Assembly: GCF_029392095.1 (NCBI RefSeq)
Contig: NZ_CP113931.1
Location: 1-53,415, forward strand
Reading direction: 5' to 3'
From: Lactobacillus sp. ESL0700
GTDB taxonomy: Bacteria; Bacillota; Bacilli; Lactobacillales; Lactobacillaceae
Length of the DNA stretch: 53,415 bases
Positions 48,363 through 53,415 of this stretch are shown piece after piece. How positions within the stretch are numbered: position 1 is the first letter of the stretch; each line of letters opens with the position of its first letter. The notes beneath the pieces were generated by a model. It was not told the DNA's origin. It did not search any database and saw only the letters and a list, made by a program, of their open reading frames with translations. The position numbers and the translations under genes were made by a program.

Positions 48363-48407
48363 AGCGGCAGCTTAGTAGTAAAGAACTATTAAGCTGCTGC
48401 TTTTTTT
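48363..48407 (+). terminator. Terminator hairpin upstream of the VirB2-like gene
   Basis: 17-bp stem with two G-T pairs (48363-48379 and 48385-48401; core CAGCTTAGTAGT / ACTATTAAGCTG), then T7. Followed by AGAGGTGG and a two-codon frame (ATG ATT TAA at 48431), and a possible TTGACC-17-TTAATT promoter at 48446-48474 for the operon. Confidence 0.8.
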
Positions 48408-48499
48408 GCTTTCAAAAAGAGGTGGTAGCAATGATTTAATCGATTTTGACCGCTAATTTTATTTCGTATTAATTATTTTCAAGAATCAAGGAGAAAAAC

Positions 48500-48802
48500 A
48501 TGAATTTTTTAAGTAATCTTTTGTTAAAAGGACAATTATTTTTAGCTAAGGCTCCAAGCGGCAGTGCAGTAACTAATCCGATCGATAAGGCCAATACTGC
48601 AATTAGTGGCGTACAAGGTAGTTTGACAAAATTAGGTGTTACATTATCGATTATTATGTTGATCGTGGCTGGTATTGCCTGGTTCTTTGGTCGTGCAGGT
48701 TCAGCTTTTGCTAAAAAGATTATGGGTGGCTGTTTCATTGGTGCTGCCGTAATTGCTTTAGCAACATCAATTGTTCCGTGGGTAATGAGTATTTTTGCCT
48801 AA
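48500..48802 (+). CDS. VirB2/TrbC-like pilin or channel subunit
   Basis: 100 aa, AAGGAG before the ATG. N-terminal signal-like region (about 1-20; NLLLKGQLFLAKAPSG), then two membrane segments (about 46-64 and 74-97) joined by a short basic loop AGSAFAKK. This size and layout match VirB2-type subunits, often the first gene of a T4SS operon. In Gram-positive systems such proteins form a membrane-embedded or short extracellular conduit. The coiled-coil protein gene follows at 48831. Confidence 0.75.
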   Translation: MNFLSNLLLKGQLFLAKAPSGSAVTNPIDKANTAISGVQGSLTKLGVTLSIIMLIVAGIAWFFGRAGSAFAKKIMGGCFIGAAVIALATSIVPWVMSIFA

Positions 48803-48830
48803 CGAATTTTAATTAAGAGGGAGTTGGAAT

Positions 48831-51224
48831 ATGAGCAAAATTAGATTTTTGAACGTTCCTAGAAAAGTAAGAAGTTTGCTTAACGGCAAACGCTTTGCTT
48901 CAAATAGTAAATCATTGGATTTGATTACCGCTAATAAAAAAGTTAAAGCGCTGGCCAAAAAACTTAATGCTGATCAAAAGATAAACCTTAATTTAGAAAT
49001 TGAACCTGATAAGGATAAGAAGCAAGTTTTTACAGTTTCTAATATCTATATTGAACATGATGATGAACAATTGGGGTTACGTCGTATTGCCGATCGAATT
49101 GTGCTCGATTCTACTGTTGATCAAAAAGAAAGTGAAAGCAGATTAAAACTAGCCGATTTAATCGAAGCAGAATTAAAAGATGATGACCCCGAATCTGATT
49201 CTCAAAATGTAGGTTCAGATATGGATTATATGTTTTCTAAAAAGACTGAAAAAAGTATTGAAGAACATGTAATTGAAAAAGATGAAAAAGAAAGAGATAC
49301 AAATGAAAAAACAAATGATGAACGCTCCATAGGGGGCGTTACCCCTCAAGATACTGCTGCTGACACGAGCATTCAGAGGCCAAGTTCAGATGAAAGTAAT
49401 ACAGTTGACCATGAAAACACCGTAGAATCTTCATTAAAGGCAAATCCTAATCCTAGCTCTTTTTTACCTAACCAGGAAGATTTAAAGACGTATTCTGAAA
49501 ATGAAATTAATTTATCTACTACTAAGTCGCAGGAAGTAATTAGTAAGTCGAAATATATTGCTGAAAAAAATCTTTTTCAAGCGGTTCCGGATAAAAATTC
49601 AAAAGCTGTTTTTGATTTGCAAGATATAAAGAAACGCTTGGGGTATGTTGATGATCCACAAGATGAATATCAACAAAGATTAAATAGATTAATCGATCGT
49701 GATATTGAAAAATGCCATTTAAAAAATGCTGCTAACATATTTGAAAAAGAAGCAAGTAAATTAAAGCAAGATTCTATTACTCGTTTAGCTAAGTCCTATG
49801 ATGAAGTTAATAAATCACTACTTACTGAAACTGTTGAAGGTTTAGCCGGCAATGATCTAAAAGAAAACATGGGAGCAGCTTCAAAAGAAAAAGCTGATAC
49901 TGAACAAATTGTTTTGGACAAAAAGGAAGCTAAGTTAAAAGAGCTAAGAGATGAAGCAGCCAAAAGAATAGCAGAAGCTAGCGATCGTATTAATGCTGAA
50001 ATCAAACACCGGGAAGATACTTTTAACCAAGAGCAAAATCATTGGCTAGAAAAAAGAAAAAGTCAAATTGATACTGAATTAAAGCAGAAAAACCTTGCTA
50101 CTAAAGAGAAATATCGTGCTAAAGAAATTCAAAAACGTAATTTAAAACTGCAGGATATTCACCAACAGGTTGAAAACACTTATGCTAACAGTTTAAATAA
50201 GCTTTTTACCAGACATCAGAATGCCTTTGCTACTAACTTGGTACATTTAGAACGTAGCGTGCAAGCTCAAGCTAAACAAGTTGCTAGACAAAAACAGAAA
50301 GATGATAAACAGCAGGCTATGCTGGATCAACAGAAAGCTAAAGTTACAGCAATTAATCGTTCAAATGAATTAAAAGAACAAGAATTAAAGTATCGCCAAA
50401 AGCATGATCAACAATATCCAGAAGATTTTGCCAAAACTGTATCAGACGGTCTAAAAAAGGCAATTAAAGAAGCATTGGCTGATCAACAGAAAACGGCTAA
50501 AAAAGATGAAGATGTTGAAAAGCTTCTACTTGAAGAAGCTTTTGCTAAATATTTAGGTATAGATGGTATAGATAATCCAACAGAAATAGAAAAATCTGAT
50601 GGAGTAAAACAAGAAGATGAGATAAAACATAAACCTCATTCTAAATTTAAAAAGCGAATTGCTGGTATTACTGTGGGCACGTTGGCTGTAGCGATTTTAG
50701 CAGCTGGCGGTTATGAAATATATGCTAAAGAGAATAGTCAACCAGATTTGAGTGAATTAGTGGCCAAGAATCAATATTTTGGTTCTACACCACATGTTTC
50801 TAAGCCTAAAAAAGACGTGATCAAAAGTAGTAGAGCTAATAAGCAAAACAAAAAAGTTAAAAAAGTAACTAGCAAGCATACTAAGCCTAAAAAAGCAAAA
50901 GCACCTGTTAAAGCCGGTGACAGTAACGTTATTAGATACCACTCTACTAATAGCTGGTCAGCTAAAGTTGATGTTCTTGATGGGGCTTTAGGACAAGGCG
51001 ATATTAGGGCATTAAAGGAAATAAACGATTACCATTCTACTTGGATTAGTAGACTGTACTACGCTATTGCTGCCAACGATGAATCTAAGATCAGAAAAAT
51101 TTACTTAAAGATCACTCCGAACGAAAAGCAAGAACTTAGTGCAGCTGCTAAACATGCGATTGCTTTAGCCTTTTATAATGTTCATGATTGGAATAACGGT
51201 TGGAAGGCAAGAAATGGCTATTAA
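48831..51224 (+). CDS. Large coiled-coil membrane protein of the transfer operon
   Basis: 797 aa, GAGGGAG upstream. Residues 1-110 form a folded N-terminal domain; 110-250 are acidic and disordered (SDESNTVDHENTVESS). A long charged coiled coil extends from about 285 to 570 (for example EAKLKELRDEAAKRIAEAS). A single membrane segment lies near 608-630 (AGITVGTLAVAILAAGGYEI), followed by a Lys-rich stretch and a small domain (about 700-797). Its end overlaps the coupling-protein start by 11 bases. Position and topology suggest a scaffold linking the cytoplasmic substrate complex with the channel. Family not recognised. Confidence 0.6.
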   Translation: MSKIRFLNVPRKVRSLLNGKRFASNSKSLDLITANKKVKALAKKLNADQKINLNLEIEPDKDKKQVFTVSNIYIEHDDEQLGLRRIADRIVLDSTVDQKESESRLKLADLIEAELKDDDPESDSQNVGSDMDYMFSKKTEKSIEEHVIEKDEKERDTNEKTNDERSIGGVTPQDTAADTSIQRPSSDESNTVDHENTVESSLKANPNPSSFLPNQEDLKTYSENEINLSTTKSQEVISKSKYIAEKNLFQAVPDKNSKAVFDLQDIKKRLGYVDDPQDEYQQRLNRLIDRDIEKCHLKNAANIFEKEASKLKQDSITRLAKSYDEVNKSLLTETVEGLAGNDLKENMGAASKEKADTEQIVLDKKEAKLKELRDEAAKRIAEASDRINAEIKHREDTFNQEQNHWLEKRKSQIDTELKQKNLATKEKYRAKEIQKRNLKLQDIHQQVENTYANSLNKLFTRHQNAFATNLVHLERSVQAQAKQVARQKQKDDKQQAMLDQQKAKVTAINRSNELKEQELKYRQKHDQQYPEDFAKTVSDGLKKAIKEALADQQKTAKKDEDVEKLLLEEAFAKYLGIDGIDNPTEIEKSDGVKQEDEIKHKPHSKFKKRIAGITVGTLAVAILAAGGYEIYAKENSQPDLSELVAKNQYFGSTPHVSKPKKDVIKSSRANKQNKKVKKVTSKHTKPKKAKAPVKAGDSNVIRYHSTNSWSAKVDVLDGALGQGDIRALKEINDYHSTWISRLYYAIAANDESKIRKIYLKITPNEKQELSAAAKHAIALAFYNVHDWNNGWKARNGY

Positions 51225-53415
51225 TAAAGACAAATTACAGTCTATGCTACATAGAGTTAAGCATAACTTTAATGTGGCTGCTCCTGGAGAAGAAATACCA
51301 GGTGAATTGTCCCCGAAAAGTGGGATTAACTTACCAAATAAGCAGACAGTAATTACAGTTGGTGTTGTATGTCTTTTATTATTGTATTTAGATAATACTG
51401 CACGCTGGTTTAGTATTTTGTTTAAAGCAAGTCACCAACGTAATTTATTGCACAGCAGCATATTTTTTAAGAAAGCAGCTCTAGCAGCTTTAATTCCCTG
51501 GCAATTAAAAATTAGTTTTGGTGATTTAGCTGTTACGTTGCTATTAAGTATAATTGCAGTATGCTTCCTATTTATTAAGTTAAAAGTTCCGCTTACTAAT
51601 ACTGGAGTTCCTAGTAGTACTATTGCGTATGGCCAAAAGGGCGATAGTAGGTTTACTACTTTATCAGAACTTAAAGCACAATATAAAGAAATACCAGAAA
51701 AGGATCAAACCTTTCCTGGTTATGGTGGCTTTCCAATTAGTCACTATGGTAATAAATATTACATTGATGATGATACTTCGCATAATATTGTTGTCGGGAC
51801 TAGTCGCTCGGGTAAAGGGCAAACAGTTATTTTACCAATGATTGATAACTTATCAAGGGCTGAAAAGCAGTCCTCTATGGTTGTTAATGACCCAAAAAAG
51901 GAGCTATACATGGCTTCTGTTGACACTTTAAAAAAGCGTGGGTACGATGTCTATTTACTGAATTTAGCCGATCCAATGAACTCAATGAGCTATAATCCGT
52001 TGACACTGGCAACTGAAAAATGGCAAGAAGGAGATATAGCAGCTGCTGAAACAATGATTAACAGTATTTCGTATGCGTTTTATCATAAAGCAGACGCTGG
52101 CGTGAATAGTTGGGTTTATGAAGGAGCGCAAAGTGGTTCCAATGCCAATATTGCTGAACTAATTAAAATGTGTCTTAATCCTGATAAATTTGCTGATGGT
52201 AAAGCGCACCCTGAACGAATAACGCTACATAATGTTGCTGATCAAATAGCACAATTAGTTGGCGTAAAATTCTATGAAAAAATCGGGCCAACAATTAAAG
52301 AGCATATGATCTTTGACGACTATTTTGCCAATTTACCTCAAGGTTCTTTTGGTAAGCAACAGTACACTGTTATTCAAACTAGTCCAGAAAATTCACGTAG
52401 TTCAATTTATTCTTCCCTAGTTCAAGGCTTACAAAAGTTTCAGTTACCTCAAAATGCTGCCATGACAAGTATGAACTCAATTGAATTACGTAGTATAGGA
52501 TTTCCTAAGTATATAAAATTTCAAATATCTAAAGAATTGGCTGCCCGAAGAATTATTTTACGTTTTAGAAAACCTGCTGATCAGGGAACAAAACAATCTA
52601 AAGTTTTAGCTGAATTTCCGATTACAGTTGGTGCTGGTGGATTTGTTGACTATAATTTTGATGTCAAATTACAAGATGGTGATTGGGTAGAAATTTGTTA
52701 TAGAGTTGATAAAGCCAAAGTAAAGCATACGGTATTACAATTAGGCTTTAATTCAAGCGCTTCTAAGCAAAATAATCATGATGTTAGAGTTAAGAAATTA
52801 TTTGATGAGCTGAATATTACTAATATCAAATTTCGTTATTCTGATAAACCAACAGCGATATTTTTGTCGGCTCCTGATTATGATCAATCAAATAATGCAA
52901 TTATTTCTATTTTTATTCAACAGCTTTATAGTGAATTAGCCCGGCAATGCGAACATGTTGCAGGTAATAAAACTATTTATCGGGTTCATTTTATTTTAGA
53001 TGAGTTTGGCAATATGCTACCGATAACTGATATGGATAGTATGATGACCGTTTCTGCTGGGCGCAATATTTTGTTTACAGAAGCTTTACAATCTTACCAA
53101 CAACTTTATGGTAAGTATGGTAGGGATAAAGGCGAAACGATTAAGGAAAATGGTCAAAATCAAAAGTTAATCAAGACTAACGATAATAAAACTAATGAAG
53201 ATTTTAGTAAAGCAGCAGGACAACAAACTGTTGAAGCTAATAGTGTAAGTAATAGCAATGGAGAAAGATCATCAACTAGCACTAGTCGACATGCAGAAGC
53301 AGCGCCATTAATAACTGCTAGTCGCTTATCACAAATGTTAGCCGGTGAAGATTTTAATTTGCGATCAGTTCACCGCTTTGATAAATGGGGAAACCGTGTT
53401 CGACCGTATCCTATT
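51214..53415 (+). CDS. VirD4/TraG-type T4SS coupling protein, N-terminal part (continues at base 1)
   Basis: 734 codons open to the window end, exactly in frame with base 1; with the 192 codons there the protein is 926 aa. Two N-terminal membrane segments (about 44-62 and 100-122). Walker A GTSRSGKGQT at 195-204 and Walker B FILDEFGN (D596-E597) with the motor motif TEALQSYQQLYGKYG after it. An inserted region of about 130 residues (about 410-540) between the Walker motifs enlarges the ATPase domain. Coupling proteins recruit the relaxase-DNA complex and secreted proteins to the channel and hydrolyse ATP. The start overlaps the preceding gene, which favours coupled translation. Confidence 0.93.
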   Translation, partial: MAINKDKLQSMLHRVKHNFNVAAPGEEIPGELSPKSGINLPNKQTVITVGVVCLLLLYLDNTARWFSILFKASHQRNLLHSSIFFKKAALAALIPWQLKISFGDLAVTLLLSIIAVCFLFIKLKVPLTNTGVPSSTIAYGQKGDSRFTTLSELKAQYKEIPEKDQTFPGYGGFPISHYGNKYYIDDDTSHNIVVGTSRSGKGQTVILPMIDNLSRAEKQSSMVVNDPKKELYMASVDTLKKRGYDVYLLNLADPMNSMSYNPLTLATEKWQEGDIAAAETMINSISYAFYHKADAGVNSWVYEGAQSGSNANIAELIKMCLNPDKFADGKAHPERITLHNVADQIAQLVGVKFYEKIGPTIKEHMIFDDYFANLPQGSFGKQQYTVIQTSPENSRSSIYSSLVQGLQKFQLPQNAAMTSMNSIELRSIGFPKYIKFQISKELAARRIILRFRKPADQGTKQSKVLAEFPITVGAGGFVDYNFDVKLQDGDWVEICYRVDKAKVKHTVLQLGFNSSASKQNNHDVRVKKLFDELNITNIKFRYSDKPTAIFLSAPDYDQSNNAIISIFIQQLYSELARQCEHVAGNKTIYRVHFILDEFGNMLPITDMDSMMTVSAGRNILFTEALQSYQQLYGKYGRDKGETIKENGQNQKLIKTNDNKTNEDFSKAAGQQTVEANSVSNSNGERSSTSTSRHAEAAPLITASRLSQMLAGEDFNLRSVHRFDKWGNRVRPYPI

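Overview
This 53,415-base window reads as a complete circular conjugative plasmid from a Lactobacillus of the acidophilus/crispatus/gasseri type. The reading frame of the VirD4-type coupling protein starts at 51214, runs open to the last base, and continues in frame from base 1 to the stop at 579, so the linear window appears to be a circle cut inside that gene. The host assignment rests on AT-rich DNA, Lactobacillus S-layer-type (SLAP) wall-binding domains on two secreted proteins, an LPxTG adhesin, a RepA_N initiator and a MOBL-type relaxase. I saw no insertion sequence transposase, CRISPR array, rRNA or tRNA.

Layout. (1) 48.1-53.4 kb joined to 0-9.7 kb is the mating-channel operon: a VirB2-like subunit, a large coiled-coil membrane protein, the coupling protein, VirB6-like, VirB3-like with an extra domain, VirB4 ATPase, a GH73+M23 wall hydrolase, two VirB8/TcpC-like proteins, a thioredoxin-like protein and a coiled-coil membrane protein. 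(2) 9.8-12.6 kb is the DNA-processing unit: phased palindromes, a hairpin-rich oriT candidate, small DNA-binding proteins and the relaxase. (3) 12.6-14.6 kb holds two toxin-antitoxin pairs and a CPBP membrane protease. (4) 14.7-24.6 kb is a leading-region-like block: small regulated genes, an LtrC-like primase/ArdC/metallopeptidase, an operon with three different Fic-domain proteins, and a type IA topoisomerase. (5) 24.7-27.1 kb has a surface metzincin and a frameshifted Dam methylase. (6) 27.2-31.8 kb is maintenance: ParMR, a candidate type I toxin, a ParA/RHH partition pair flanked by CACATGTG sites, and repA with an antisense-RNA/attenuator leader and 54-bp in-gene iterons. (7) 32.4-37.2 kb has two serine recombinases, tandem covarying RNA hairpin units and tiny membrane proteins. 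(8) 37.2-37.97 kb is a large gene-free segment that looks like a structured RNA. (9) 38-48 kb is the surface module: sortase A, HU, an LPRTG adhesin, RelBE, a SLAP/CAP-like surface protein and a second adhesin without an anchor.

The most interesting candidate system is at 16-21.7 kb. Four neighbouring proteins of different function (LtrC/ArdC and three Fic proteins) share a short Gln/Glu-rich C-terminal tail. I infer a T4SS export tag, which would make the Fic proteins candidate effectors delivered to recipients with the DNA. Two other candidates stand out. One is a family of repeated covarying RNA hairpins, with a related copy at the start of the large ncRNA. The other is a genome-wide pattern of terminator hairpins placed directly in front of ribosome binding sites, which would suit antitermination control of the transfer genes.
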